Source: Carboxylicivirga mesophila (GTDB lineage Bacteria; Bacteroidota; Bacteroidia; Bacteroidales; Marinilabiliaceae). Taken from it: a DNA stretch of 47,093 nucleotides. Made by a program: the position numbers and the translations under genes. The stretch is taken from assembly GCF_018271975.1 (NCBI RefSeq), contig NZ_JAGUCN010000036.1, forward strand, positions 1 to 47,093. The letters run 5' to 3'. Each line of letters begins with the position of its first letter. The stretch's first letter is position 1. The notes under the pieces were generated by a model. It was not told where the DNA came from and did not search any database. It was given only the letters and a program-made list of their open reading frames with translations. This document shows positions 17,816 through 26,118 of this stretch, one piece after another.

Positions 17816-19270
17816 TTAATGATTTATCTGATTTGAGGAGATGTCATCTATTTCCTCAATCTTTATCTGCTGCCGTTGCCGCGTGGGCAGTAAAGAGAGT
17901 TGTACTTTCTTACGCTTATAACTTTTCCCTTCGGCACGATGTAGCACACGCATGTACCAGGCCATTAGTCCCACGCCTTTAAAGATGCTCGACAGGCTGA
18001 TGGCCCACCAGATACCCAACATACCCAAATATTTTTCGAGGGATAGCACCATCGCTGCCGGCACACGCCCACCGGTAAATACAATGCCTACAATTGAAGG
18101 CGGTACTGTGCGCCCAATGCCATTGAACGCGCCTCGTGTAATGATTTCGATGATCATAAATACCTGCGAAACGGCCAATATCTTCAGGTAGGTGATGCCC
18201 ATTTGCAAGGGCTCCGGTTCGCGCAGGAACAGCGAAAAGATGGGCTTTCCCCATACGAAAAAGGCCACTGTTACAATGGTTCCTAAAAAGATACCAATAC
18301 CCAGTGTGGTATAGTAGCCTTTTTTGATGCGGCCCCAGTTATTGGCCCCGAAATTCTGACCGGTAAACGTCCCCAGTGCCGTGGCAAATCCCGATGAGGT
18401 CATCCAGGAGATGGCTTCTATCTGTGCACCTACACTTTGCACCGCAATGGGTACATCGCCCCATTTGGTAATCATGCGGGCCAGTATCAGGGCGAAGCAC
18501 GCAAATAGTGAGCTTTCAGCAGCTACCGGCATGCCCAGTTTAAATATTTTCAGGGAGATAGCCCTGTTGAGTCTGAAACGCTTGAAATCCGGGTCGATGA
18601 TTTCTTTCTTCCAGACAAAGCGGATACAGAAAACAGCAAATACCACTACCTGTGCAATAACGGTTGCAAAAGCTGCACCATTAACCCCAAGCGCCGGAAT
18701 TGGCCCCAGTCCGAAAATCATTAGCGGATCGAGCAGCATATTGAGCCCGAGACCAATTAGTAAATAGTAAAAGGGCAAACGACTGTTGCCAACACCGTTG
18801 TAAATACCCTGAAACGTGGGGTTCATAAAGGTGAACACAAATCCCAGTGAAACGATGCGCAGGTAACTGATGGCGCCATCTTCAACTACCCCTTTGGATA
18901 GGCGAAAAATGCCAATCAACTGTGGGGTAAAAACCAGCGTAATGGCTGCAATAATCAAGGAAAGCAGTAAGGCCCAGAAAAGTGAATGACGGGCATAGCG
19001 AGCCGCCGTTTCAGGTTCCTTTCGGCCCAAAGCCTGCGAAACGCCTACCTCGGCACCAATCCGGGTAACCAAAAGAATGGACATGCCCAGCCAGATAAAA
19101 AAGCCGGCGCCACCCACCGACGCAACGGCGTTACTGCCCAGTTGGCCTAACCAAATCATATCGGTCAGGTTATAGGCCATCTGCATGAGCGATGTGCCAA
19201 TGATAGGTAGGGCCAGTTTAACCAGCTGGCTGAATATGGGGCCTTTTGTTAAGTCAACAGATTTATTCAT
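17816..19270 (-). CDS. MATE family multidrug/cation efflux transporter
   Basis: A 484-aa inner-membrane protein with about twelve hydrophobic segments and two MatE repeats. MATE hallmarks are the N-terminal ALPIIGTSLMQMAYNLTDMIWLG segment, VSQALGRKEPETAARYARHS after helix 3, and GTFTGQNFGANNWGRIKKGY in the second half. MATE proteins export drugs or metabolites in exchange for sodium ions or protons. The start is the ATG at 19270 (MNKSVDLTKGP). The frame stays open another 72 codons upstream, but that stretch runs into the 42-bp tandem array and would give a repetitive, non-family N-terminus. The C-terminus has a basic tail (YKRKKVQLSLLPTRQRQQIK). Expression may be affected by the array beginning 89 bp upstream. 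Confidence 0.92.
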   Translation of the reverse strand: MNKSVDLTKGPIFSQLVKLALPIIGTSLMQMAYNLTDMIWLGQLGSNAVASVGGAGFFIWLGMSILLVTRIGAEVGVSQALGRKEPETAARYARHSLFWALLLSLIIAAITLVFTPQLIGIFRLSKGVVEDGAISYLRIVSLGFVFTFMNPTFQGIYNGVGNSRLPFYYLLIGLGLNMLLDPLMIFGLGPIPALGVNGAAFATVIAQVVVFAVFCIRFVWKKEIIDPDFKRFRLNRAISLKIFKLGMPVAAESSLFACFALILARMITKWGDVPIAVQSVGAQIEAISWMTSSGFATALGTFTGQNFGANNWGRIKKGYYTTLGIGIFLGTIVTVAFFVWGKPIFSLFLREPEPLQMGITYLKILAVSQVFMIIEIITRGAFNGIGRTVPPSIVGIVFTGGRVPAAMVLSLEKYLGMLGIWWAISLSSIFKGVGLMAWYMRVLHRAEGKSYKRKKVQLSLLPTRQRQQIKIEEIDDISSNQINH

Positions 19271-19358
19271 TTCAGCTGCGAAGATACATCGAATTGTCGG
19301 AATGATAAATGCGATTTGAGTGAGACTCTTACCATATATTAACCAGTAGATGGGATGC

Positions 19359-19755
19359 AACTTTGTCGCATGGTTTTTAAGTTGGTTATTTGTACTCCAC
19401 AACTTTGTCGAAGGATTTTTAAGTTGATTATTTGAACTCCACAACTTTGCCGCATGGTTTTTAAGTTGGTTATTTGTACTCCGCAACTTTGTCGGATGGT
19501 TTTTAGGTTAGTTATTTGTACTCCGCAACCTTGTCGAAGGATTTTTAAGTTGGTTATTTGTACTCCGCAACCTTGTCGAATGGTTTTTAAGTTGGTTATT
19601 TGTACTCCACAACCTTGTCGGATGGTTTTTAAGTTGATGATTTGTACTCCGCAACCTTGTCGAAGGATTTTTAAGTTGGTTATTTGAACTCCACAACTTT
19701 GTCGGATGGTTTTTAAGTTGCTTATTTGTACTCCGCAATCTGGGCGAAGGATTTC
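19359..19755. repeat. 42-bp tandem repeat array between the MATE gene and dinB
   Basis: Nine complete 42-bp units start at 19359, 19401, 19443, 19485, 19527, 19569, 19611, 19653 and 19695, and a decayed tenth starts at 19737. There are no length changes between units, only substitutions. Each unit begins AACYTTGYCG, then a variable triplet, then GGTTTTTAAG or GATTTTTAAG, then TTATTTGTACTCC. The AAG form of the triplet recurs in units 2, 5 and 8 (and the tenth), a three-unit (126-bp) higher-order pattern. Because 42 is a multiple of three, several frames are open across the array, but none looks like a gene. It fills most of the divergent intergenic region. Confidence 0.9.
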
Positions 19756-19842
19756 ATAAGTCACCTGACGAAACAACTGCCTGTAGATACCATCAAACCA
19801 TTCGCTTTATTAGTATTAACTTGCGGCACGATTAAAAGGATT

Positions 19843-20910
19843 TTGCAGCGAAAAATTATACATATCGATATGGATGCGTTTTTTGCCTCCGTTGAGCAAC
19901 GCGATTTCCCTGAATTAAAGGGCAAACCGGTTGCTGTGGGAGGTAATAGCGAGAGAGGTGTGATTGCAGCTGCCAGCTATGAAGCCCGAAAGTTTGGCGT
20001 GCGTTCGGCCATGTCGTCTAAAGTAGCGCAGCGGCTTTGTCCTCAACTCATCTTTCAAAAGCATCGCTTTGAAGTATATAAAGAGGTGTCCCAACAGATT
20101 CGTGAAATCTTTTTTGAATACACCGATTTGGTAGAACCTCTGTCGTTGGATGAGGCTTTTCTGGATGTGACCGAAAATAAGAAAGGCATTGAATCGGCTA
20201 CACAGGTGGCCCGCGAAATCAAGCAAAAGATATTTGAAACAACCCACTTAACGGCATCGGCTGGCGTGAGTGTGAATAAGTTTTTGGCCAAGGTGGCCAG
20301 TGATCAGCGCAAACCCAATGGAATGTTCATCATTAAGCCCGGAGGTGTTCAGGCTTTTGTGGAACAGTTGCCCATCGAAAAGTTTTTTGGTGTAGGGAAG
20401 AAGACCGCCGAGAAGATGCATCAGCTCGATATTCATAAAGGGAAGGACCTGCTGCGCTACGATTTGTCACGCCTGGTCCATTACTTTGGTAAGGCCGGTC
20501 AGTACTTCTACGATATTGCACGAGGGAATGATGAGCGGCCAGTCAGACCACATCGTGAACGCAAATCGGTGGGCATTGAAAATACCTTTAGTAAAGATTT
20601 GGTGGATGAGCAGCAAATTCAGCTGGAGCTGAACCGGCTGAAAGAAGGATTGATAAAGCGCCTGTCGAAAAGTGGAAAGCAAGGCAAGACCTTAACCCTC
20701 AAAGTTAAGTTTGATAATTTTGAGCAGATAACCCGTTCAAAAACAGTGATTGAGCCAATAGGCGAGAAGCTGTTGAATGAGTTGTCCTCAGAGTTGGTGC
20801 GCGAAGCCCCCTTAAACAGGCCCATCCGGCTCTTAGGCCTCACAGTTTCTAATTTTAAAGAGGATGATGAACCTGAGGCTTTACAGCTGCGAATAAATTT
20901 TAAGGACTAG
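19843..20910 (+). CDS. dinB: DNA polymerase IV (Y-family translesion polymerase)
   Basis: A 355-aa Y-family polymerase when started at TTG 19843. The first residues MQRKIIHIDMDAFFASVEQ align with the usual DinB start. Catalytic acids are Asp9 in HIDMDAF and Asp103-Glu104 in SLDEAFLDVT. Palm, fingers, thumb (VNKFLAKVASDQRKPNG, FFGVGKKTAEKMHQLDI) and little-finger domain (RKSVGIENTFSKDL) are all present. The C-terminal QLRINF could serve as the sliding-clamp peptide. It copies past damaged bases at the cost of accuracy. The nearest in-frame ATG (19726) lies inside the tandem array and would add 39 unrelated residues, so TTG is preferred. The stop overlaps the stop of the convergent FMN-binding gene (shared CTAG). 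Confidence 0.93.
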   Translation: MQRKIIHIDMDAFFASVEQRDFPELKGKPVAVGGNSERGVIAAASYEARKFGVRSAMSSKVAQRLCPQLIFQKHRFEVYKEVSQQIREIFFEYTDLVEPLSLDEAFLDVTENKKGIESATQVAREIKQKIFETTHLTASAGVSVNKFLAKVASDQRKPNGMFIIKPGGVQAFVEQLPIEKFFGVGKKTAEKMHQLDIHKGKDLLRYDLSRLVHYFGKAGQYFYDIARGNDERPVRPHRERKSVGIENTFSKDLVDEQQIQLELNRLKEGLIKRLSKSGKQGKTLTLKVKFDNFEQITRSKTVIEPIGEKLLNELSSELVREAPLNRPIRLLGLTVSNFKEDDEPEALQLRINFKD

Positions 20911-21476
20911 GAACGATTCAAGAAACTACTGATGATTTGAGTTTTATCGCTAATATCCTGGGTGATGCCATTGACTGAGATAGTGGCACCCGAGATCGAG
21001 TCAATATTCTTACCAACCTCCAGATTATTGCCATCTGTATTATAGCCAATAAATTGCTTCAGCCAGCCTTTAGCTGTTACCTCATGGCCATGTGTTGCCT
21101 GGTAATTAAACACTTTCACCATAATCACTTCGCATTTGTCGTTAAATGCCATGAGGTAATCAAAGTATTCTGACTCTCCACCTTGTGTCAATGCACTTGG
21201 CATGGAACAGCCACCTGCGCGGCAGCTGTTCACACGACCAATGTACATGTATTTTATTTCAGCGTCAGTATTATCGCTGGCCACATTAAAAAACTTACCT
21301 TCAATGCCTGTTGCATAGTTGGCCGGCAAATCTAATTCGCTTAACTGCGGATTAACCAGACTTAAGTTTTTCTCAAGTGTTTTTTGGATGGCTTTATGTT
21401 TGTAGTTAATATCTCCACGTCCATAAGCCAAGTAGCTTAATGCTACCAATACAATTGTTAATACTGACTGCTTCAT
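20907..21476 (-). CDS. Exported FMN-binding (flavinylated) protein
   Basis: A 189-aa protein with a signal peptide (about 1-20) and a C-terminal FMN_bind domain. The flavinylation motif is D159-S-I-S-G-A-T-I-S167, and Thr165 of the SGAT core would take FMN from the ApbE transferase, as in NqrC and RnfG. An unusual cysteine pair CRAGGC (Cys85, Cys90) lies in the middle, and a third cysteine is at 115. Covalent FMN outside the cytoplasm implies an electron-transfer role. The gene lies 8 bp downstream of the porin gene and in the same direction, so they form an operon. The electron donor or acceptor is not visible here, and no apbE is in the window. Confidence 0.85.
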   Translation of the reverse strand: MKQSVLTIVLVALSYLAYGRGDINYKHKAIQKTLEKNLSLVNPQLSELDLPANYATGIEGKFFNVASDNTDAEIKYMYIGRVNSCRAGGCSMPSALTQGGESEYFDYLMAFNDKCEVIMVKVFNYQATHGHEVTAKGWLKQFIGYNTDGNNLEVGKNIDSISGATISVNGITQDISDKTQIISSFLNRS

Positions 21477-21484
21477 ATTTCTTA

Positions 21485-22672
21485 TTAGAACATTATACCA
21501 AATCCGGCATTAAACGTTTTTGCATACTCATCGCTGGCTGCCGACTTAACAAACTGCATGTCTGCTTTCAAAACAGCATTCTGAGTAAGTTTTAAAGTTA
21601 GGCCAGTTGTAATGGCTTTCACATCGTACGCATCATTTTTAGCAAGGTTACCATCTGTTTTGCTGTGGGTGTCATAAGCCTCGTAACGTACGAAAGGAAT
21701 CAGGCCTGTTTTTACACTGTCAAGATGTTTAAATACATCATAACCAGCTTCTACATAATATCCGAACATGCCACTGCCAAGGTCGTTACCAGTGAACTCG
21801 TTGTATTGTTTTGTGTTTGAAAGCGATGTGTGATAGTACTGACCGCGTAGTTGTAATCCACCATATGTGTAGCGGGCATCTAATCCAATCATGGCCATGC
21901 CAACAGTTGAAGAATCAGCTGCAGCAACACCTTCTTTATCGCTTTTATCAAGACCATCATAAAGTGTGCTTTGTGAATCGCCAAAGTACCCCGACAAACC
22001 AATGTTTAAGCCGCGGATACCAAAGTATTCAATTTTACCGGTGAAGTTAGGCGAGCTAACATACGCTTCTGCACCTTTCTGGCGACCTTTGCGCAACCCG
22101 TTTTTACCACTGAATTTGCCCGAGCCATCATAACCGTTAAATCCGCCAACAACATATGCCTGATAGCGAATAGAAGCAGGTAAAATATTACCTGTGAAAC
22201 CGGCTCCAATCTCGCGCCATGTTGTAGGTGCAATATACTTGTCAATTAATGGTCGTTCAACGCCATTAAAGGTATTTGGTTCGTGATACTCGTTCACAAT
22301 ACCCATTGGTATCAGCATCAGACCACCACGGAACTGGAAGGCATTGCTTAATTTGTGTTGGATAAAGGCTTGCTCTACATACACTTCGCTGACGTGCTCA
22401 AACTCCAATTCGGTTACAAACTGAGTTTTCTCATTAAAGTTGTATCCAAACAACATAACCACACGGTGCACATCCAATTTCCCATTGTTGTAGGTGTCTG
22501 AATTCATTGGCTGATTGAAATGAACTTCACCATAACCACCAATGGTTAATCCCTGGTTTGAGTTTAAGAGGCGTTGAGCTGAGTTTAACTGCTGCTCATC
22601 AGCATTGGTGTTTTGTGCATTAGCACTTAAAATGCCGGCAAATAATGCGGCCAGTAGTACGATTCTTTTCAT
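21485..22672 (-). CDS. Outer-membrane porin (OprO/OprP-like)
   Basis: A 395-aa beta-barrel protein with a signal peptide (cleavage near SANAQ, residue 20). The mature part opens with GLTIGGYGEVHFNQP. It has alternating aromatic strands and the phosphate-selective-porin-like FVTELEFEHVSEVYVEQAFIQ and FRGGLMLIPMGIVNEYHEP segments. It ends in a phenylalanine (FGIMF), as barrels often do. The solute is unknown; phosphate-selective resemblance does not prove phosphate transport. It is the first gene of a two-gene operon with the FMN-binding protein, suggesting that the porin supplies or releases a substrate of a flavin-dependent extracytoplasmic reaction. Confidence 0.85.
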   Translation of the reverse strand: MKRIVLLAALFAGILSANAQNTNADEQQLNSAQRLLNSNQGLTIGGYGEVHFNQPMNSDTYNNGKLDVHRVVMLFGYNFNEKTQFVTELEFEHVSEVYVEQAFIQHKLSNAFQFRGGLMLIPMGIVNEYHEPNTFNGVERPLIDKYIAPTTWREIGAGFTGNILPASIRYQAYVVGGFNGYDGSGKFSGKNGLRKGRQKGAEAYVSSPNFTGKIEYFGIRGLNIGLSGYFGDSQSTLYDGLDKSDKEGVAAADSSTVGMAMIGLDARYTYGGLQLRGQYYHTSLSNTKQYNEFTGNDLGSGMFGYYVEAGYDVFKHLDSVKTGLIPFVRYEAYDTHSKTDGNLAKNDAYDVKAITTGLTLKLTQNAVLKADMQFVKSAASDEYAKTFNAGFGIMF

Positions 22673-22733
22673 TGTTTGTTGATTTCCCTTTGCTTCTAAA
22701 ATTGATAAGAAGTTTGTGTTTGTTATTTGGGTA

Positions 22734-22741
22734 CAAAATTA
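22734..22741 (-). promoter_or_regulatory. Candidate -7 element of the porin operon
   Basis: On the minus strand this reads TAATTTTG, a match to TAnnTTTG, 62 bp before the porin start. No good -33 TTG is seen at 17-23 nt spacing, so this is tentative. The rest of the 384-bp gap from 22673 to 23056 holds only the terminator at its far end. Confidence 0.35.
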
Positions 22742-23002
22742 CCTCATAGCAACAATGCAGGAAATCCCTAAATGTTGGTAAATATTAGTAGTAGTTATAA
22801 CGTAGTTAAATGAGTAGGTGTGTGTAAGTGTCAGTATTTTAGCGACTAATGGGTTTGTGAGGAGTGTGTGGTAAGGATTGTTGAAGATATACTCCCTACT
22901 ATTGGGGATAGCTGCGGTTGCTTAAAACAGTTCATTCAGATGCTATTCTGGTTGATATTATTTTGCAAAAATGGATTAACGGATGAGGATGGAAAAAGCC
23001 AA

Positions 23003-23036
23003 AAAAAACTTCTGTCAGTTACGACAGAAGTTTAAA
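23003..23036 (-). terminator. Intrinsic terminator of the 92-aa protein gene
   Basis: An 11-bp perfect stem (AAACTTCTGTC / GACAGAAGTTT) with a 6-nt loop is followed on the minus strand by a T-run. It starts about 20 bp after the stop of the gene at 23057. Confidence 0.88.
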
Positions 23037-23056
23037 TAAGATTGTCCCTTAGCTAA

Positions 23057-23335
23057 TTAAAGGGCATTTGTTTCTTCTGAAATAGATAAAAACTGCTCCA
23101 TCATGCTTTTTCTCAGATTCTGGTAGTATGCTTTTACCTTTTTAGCATTGTTTTTTGCGTCAGGGTGATTAGCTTTAGCTACTAATTCATTTCTGAATTC
23201 AATGGCCTTCACCATCACTTCGGCAATTTTATCATTATTCACATCCTCTTTCACCAATTGTTTAACGTAAGCTTCAGTAATCAGCTCTGATGCCAGAAAG
23301 TTGATGTCTTTCTTTAATTCTCTAACGCTTGCCAT
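23057..23335 (-). CDS. Small conserved helical protein of unknown function
   Basis: A 92-aa, highly charged, predicted all-helical cytoplasmic protein (MASVRELKKDINFLASELI at the start, YYQNLRKSMMEQF near the end). It has no cysteine, signal peptide or membrane segment. I recall short proteins of this kind, with the same ELKKDIN start, as conserved unknowns in Bacteroidetes; I do not recognise a function. It has its own candidate promoter (TACCTTTG on the minus strand at 23367-23374) and terminator, which supports its being a real, monocistronic gene. Confidence 0.75.
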   Translation of the reverse strand: MASVRELKKDINFLASELITEAYVKQLVKEDVNNDKIAEVMVKAIEFRNELVAKANHPDAKNNAKKVKAYYQNLRKSMMEQFLSISEETNAL

Positions 23336-23366
23336 ATTGTTATCTTTTAATATTTTAAGAACAGCA

Positions 23367-23374
23367 CAAAGGTA
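23367..23374 (-). promoter_or_regulatory. Candidate -7 element of the 92-aa protein gene
   Basis: The minus strand reads TACCTTTG, matching TAnnTTTG, 32 bp before the start codon. The -33 region has no clear TTG at the expected spacing. Confidence 0.4.
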
Positions 23375-23684
23375 ACCAATATTTTATATTTATATGGCTT
23401 GTTGAAATCGAACTTGCAAAGCTTGATACTTAATTTTTTGGTGGCATCATCTTATTTGGACTTGAATCTTGTCGTATAATTAACATTGTGGCATTACCTA
23501 ATAATCTTTGTCAGTGATAATCGCTTTAATGATTTACTACGCATACTTATTAATGTTTAGTCGGTTCGGGGGCATAAATTTATGTTGTGTTAGTTAGGTT
23601 TTTTAAACAAAAGATTGGTAAATTGGTTGTAAAAGAGACGCTTTAGTGAGCAATACAAATAATTCTTTTGTAATTGGATATTAT

Positions 23685-23692
23685 TAATTTTG
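23685..23692 (+). promoter_or_regulatory. Candidate -7 element of the small outer-membrane protein gene
   Basis: TAATTTTG matches TAnnTTTG 36 bp upstream of the ATG at 23728. A TTTG at 23667-23670 is only 14 nt away, shorter than the 17-23 nt usually seen. No other signal was found in the 392-bp gap from 23336. Confidence 0.4.
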
Positions 23693-23727
23693 CAAAATAT
23701 TCAATTGATAACTTTAAAAACTTAATT

Positions 23728-24183
23728 ATGAAGAAGCTTTTAGTATTAGTAGCCTTGGTGGCAGGTATTACGTTCTCCGGTAATGCACAGGAAGTAGGTC
23801 TGCGTTTTGGTGGATCAAATGGTTTAGGTGGCGTAGCTATTGATGGAGTTTTTACAATGGGCCAATTTAGCCGTGTGCATGCCGATGTAGCTTTCTGGGA
23901 TGGCTACATGGGGATTGATGCATTATGGGATTTCATTTACCGTCCAATTGGTGAAGAGGCATTTAACTGGTATGTTGGTTTCGGACCATCAACTCTTATT
24001 GGCGATGAATTTTGGTTAGGTGCATCAGGTGAGCTTGGAATTGAATATAAATTTAACCAGGTGCCGATTGCATTAGGTCTGGATTGGCGTCCAACTTTCT
24101 GGTTGATTGATGACACTCAATTGGGTGTTGATTCATTTGGCCTAAATGTGCGTTGGGTATTTGGAGGTAATGGCTCTAAATAA
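23728..24183 (+). CDS. Small secreted beta-barrel-like outer-membrane protein
   Basis: A 151-aa protein with a clear signal peptide (residues 1-20, cleaved after GNAQ). The mature part is rich in glycine and aromatic residues in alternating strand-like segments (EVGLRFGGSNGLGGVAIDGVF, NWYVGFGPSTLIGDEFWLG, LNVRWVFGG), consistent with a small eight-stranded outer-membrane barrel. No specific family is recognised. The ATG at 23728 is chosen because it begins the signal peptide; the in-frame start 54 bp upstream lies at or before the candidate promoter. It is a single gene between its own promoter and terminator. Confidence 0.75.
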   Translation: MKKLLVLVALVAGITFSGNAQEVGLRFGGSNGLGGVAIDGVFTMGQFSRVHADVAFWDGYMGIDALWDFIYRPIGEEAFNWYVGFGPSTLIGDEFWLGASGELGIEYKFNQVPIALGLDWRPTFWLIDDTQLGVDSFGLNVRWVFGGNGSK

Positions 24184-24206
24184 TAAACTGTTTATATATC
24201 CAAATA

Positions 24207-24237
24207 GAAAAGCTCGTTCTTCATAACGAGCTTTTTT
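24207..24237 (+). terminator. Intrinsic terminator of the small outer-membrane protein gene
   Basis: AAAAGCTCGTT / AACGAGCTTTT with a 6-nt loop and a following T-run lies 24 bp after the stop codon. Confidence 0.9.
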
Positions 24238-24385
24238 ATTTAGGAGTATTGTCTATAAAAATCATTGGTTCATCTATTAAAAACCGACGTTTACCAAATA
24301 CTGCGTTAATAACAGTCAATTTAATGAGCTGTTTTGTAACCCTTTGCTATCTTTGATACAGCAAAACCGAAAACCCCAGTTTAAA

Positions 24386-24751
24386 GTGTTGAAAGGAAAA
24401 GTATACTTGTTGCAAACCTGCAACACTTGTAAAAGAATATTGAAGCAGGTAAAGATCTTTGGTGATTTTGATGTAAGAGATGTAAAAAAATATCCACTAT
24501 CAACTGAAGAAATTGATGATTTAGCCCAGAAAGCTGGCGGATATGAACGCATATTTAATAAGCAATCTCAAAAATACCGACAGTTAGGCTTGAAAGATAA
24601 GGTGTTGAGTGAAGCTGATTATCGCAAACTGTTAGCCGAAGAATATACTTTTTTAAAGCGTCCTGTTTTTTTGATTGATGATAAAATTTTTATTGGAAAT
24701 AGTAACTCAACCGTTGATTTATTAACAAAGTATTTGGTATCCAATAAATAA
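24386..24751 (+). CDS. ArsC/Spx-family thioredoxin-fold protein
   Basis: About 121 aa, a thioredoxin-like protein of the ArsC/Spx/YffB family. The redox motif CNTC sits at the end of the first strand (KVYLLQTCNTCKRILK). The family's FLKRPVFLIDDKIFIG segment, which contains the conserved Arg-Pro, is near the C-terminus. These proteins are arsenate reductases, Spx-type regulators or unassigned reductases; a CxxC pair favours a redox role. The start is uncertain. GTG at 24386 or TTG at 24389 gives a family-like length, while the frame is open back to a TTG at 24344. A TATCTTTG sequence at 24348-24355 resembles a -7 element and would place transcription start after that upstream codon. No ars genes are nearby. 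Confidence 0.75.
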   Translation: MLKGKVYLLQTCNTCKRILKQVKIFGDFDVRDVKKYPLSTEEIDDLAQKAGGYERIFNKQSQKYRQLGLKDKVLSEADYRKLLAEEYTFLKRPVFLIDDKIFIGNSNSTVDLLTKYLVSNK

Positions 24752-24799
24752 AAGATATTCCATTACTACCTAACCCAAATGTAGAAACCACGTAGTAAT

Positions 24800-24833
24800 A
24801 AAACGGCTTCCAGAAATGGAAGCCGTTTTTTTA
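24800..24833. terminator. Bidirectional terminator between convergent genes
   Basis: AAAACGGCTTCC / GGAAGCCGTTTT with a 6-nt loop, flanked by A-rich sequence on the left and a T-run on the right, can act for both the ArsC/Spx-like gene (plus strand) and the peptidase gene (minus strand). Confidence 0.88.
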
Positions 24834-24843
24834 TTTAGTTTAG

Positions 24844-26118
24844 TTAATTACTCAGGGTAGCATTAATCTGTTCCAATACTTTTTCTTTTGTAGTATCAGG
24901 CAGTGTTTTAATACGTGCAAGGTGTGAACCACCCGGTTCAACCGCTCTGAAGGTATTTGTGAGTTTTTTATTATTCAATGAGGTTGAACCCCATGGGTCG
25001 TTCTCTCCGATTATCGCTATTATCTTCGGATTAGCAGTTTCCAGTTTAGACATAAGAGAGTGCATGGTTGGAACAAACTTTAGTGTGTCACCTCCGGGTG
25101 CAAACATGCAACTGCTGATGGTGTCTTCCTCAAAGCCTTTTAGGAGCGGTTTAAGTTCGCCTGGTGTGTATGCGTAATAGCCAAGTTCTTTGTACGCCTG
25201 GTAAAAGAATGGTTTGATAGATTCCCAGCTTTGGTCGGAAACATAGCCAATGTCGCTTCCATTGCGCAAATGTTCAAATAGCACTTCAGCAGATGCCGTA
25301 GGTGCCGGAATATCGTTTACATTGCTGCCCCATTGCCAAAATGAGAATGGGTATTCAAGCACCACCAGATCATATGCTTTCTCATCGCCCATGCGGAAGG
25401 TATACTCCTTGGATGCAGCATATTGCTTAAATAACGGCATTATCTCATTTCGTTTTTCCAGTACAACCTTTTGGAAACGATAGATGCGCTCGCGTTCTTC
25501 TTCTGTTCCTACATTATGAAAGAAATCAAATAGGCGATGATCTTCTCTTGCCAGATTAATTGGAGCAACATATGGTACGCTCAGATCCACATCATCAGGA
25601 AAGAGAGCCCTGTGAAAAATAGCTGTCTGACCTCCTTTGCTAATGCCGGTTGTGGCCCACTTGGTTTTATAGAGTTGTTTAAAAAACTCGATGATGCGGT
25701 GGTGGTCAAAGGCAGCTTGTTCAACTGTCAGGTATTGCCAGTCGAGGCTATCAGGGCACGATTGTGAGAAGTACCTGTGCTCAACAATCAATTGGTTGGC
25801 ATTAGTTAGTCTGGCCAGTTCCGATGTGTAATTGCGATTGGCAGAATATCCTTCGGTAATCATCACTACAGGTGCTTCAGTACTTTTGTGCGAGTACCAG
25901 ATACGTTGCTTAAAGTGTCCTTTTTCTGGGTGCTCGTGGTCAATTGGTTGCTCAAACCAAACTAACCATGACTGTTCAAATTGCGCGCTGTCTGTTGATA
26001 TTTTCTCGAAAGAGATCTTTCCAGATGCCGCTAAAAGGTCATAGGGCTTTGAATATGGTTGAGTGCAGGCGCCAATATAAATCAACAGGCTTGCTATAAT
26101 GTATAAACGTATATGCAT
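24844..26118 (-). CDS. S37-type (PS-10) serine peptidase lipoprotein
   Basis: A 424-aa exported serine peptidase with an alpha/beta-hydrolase fold, related to Streptomyces tripeptidyl aminopeptidase (family S37, also labelled S28 in some annotations). Lipobox IGAC gives Cys18. The likely triad is Ser160 in TTGISKGGQT, Asp374 in IIGENDPWG and His399 in PGGSHLARI. The N-terminal WLVWFEQPIDHEHPEKGHFKQR segment is typical of this family. It would trim tripeptides or other N-terminal peptides in the periplasm or at the surface. It is a single gene, with the shared terminator at its 3' end and a 650-bp gap upstream. Confidence 0.85.
   Translation of the reverse strand: MHIRLYIIASLLIYIGACTQPYSKPYDLLAASGKISFEKISTDSAQFEQSWLVWFEQPIDHEHPEKGHFKQRIWYSHKSTEAPVVMITEGYSANRNYTSELARLTNANQLIVEHRYFSQSCPDSLDWQYLTVEQAAFDHHRIIEFFKQLYKTKWATTGISKGGQTAIFHRALFPDDVDLSVPYVAPINLAREDHRLFDFFHNVGTEEERERIYRFQKVVLEKRNEIMPLFKQYAASKEYTFRMGDEKAYDLVVLEYPFSFWQWGSNVNDIPAPTASAEVLFEHLRNGSDIGYVSDQSWESIKPFFYQAYKELGYYAYTPGELKPLLKGFEEDTISSCMFAPGGDTLKFVPTMHSLMSKLETANPKIIAIIGENDPWGSTSLNNKKLTNTFRAVEPGGSHLARIKTLPDTTKEKVLEQINATLSN

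Noticed and set aside
19271-19486. N-terminal extension of the MATE transporter
   Set aside because: The extension is a translation of the tandem array; homologous proteins start near the MNKSVDLTKGP position.
19359-19755. CRISPR array
   Set aside because: Units are contiguous, with no variable spacers between repeats, and no cas genes are present.
19339-19776. Open frames on both strands across the tandem array, giving 14-residue protein repeats
   Set aside because: The 42-bp unit is a multiple of three, so any frame without a stop in one unit stays open. The frames lack a signal, family features or a plausible start, and several compete for the same DNA.
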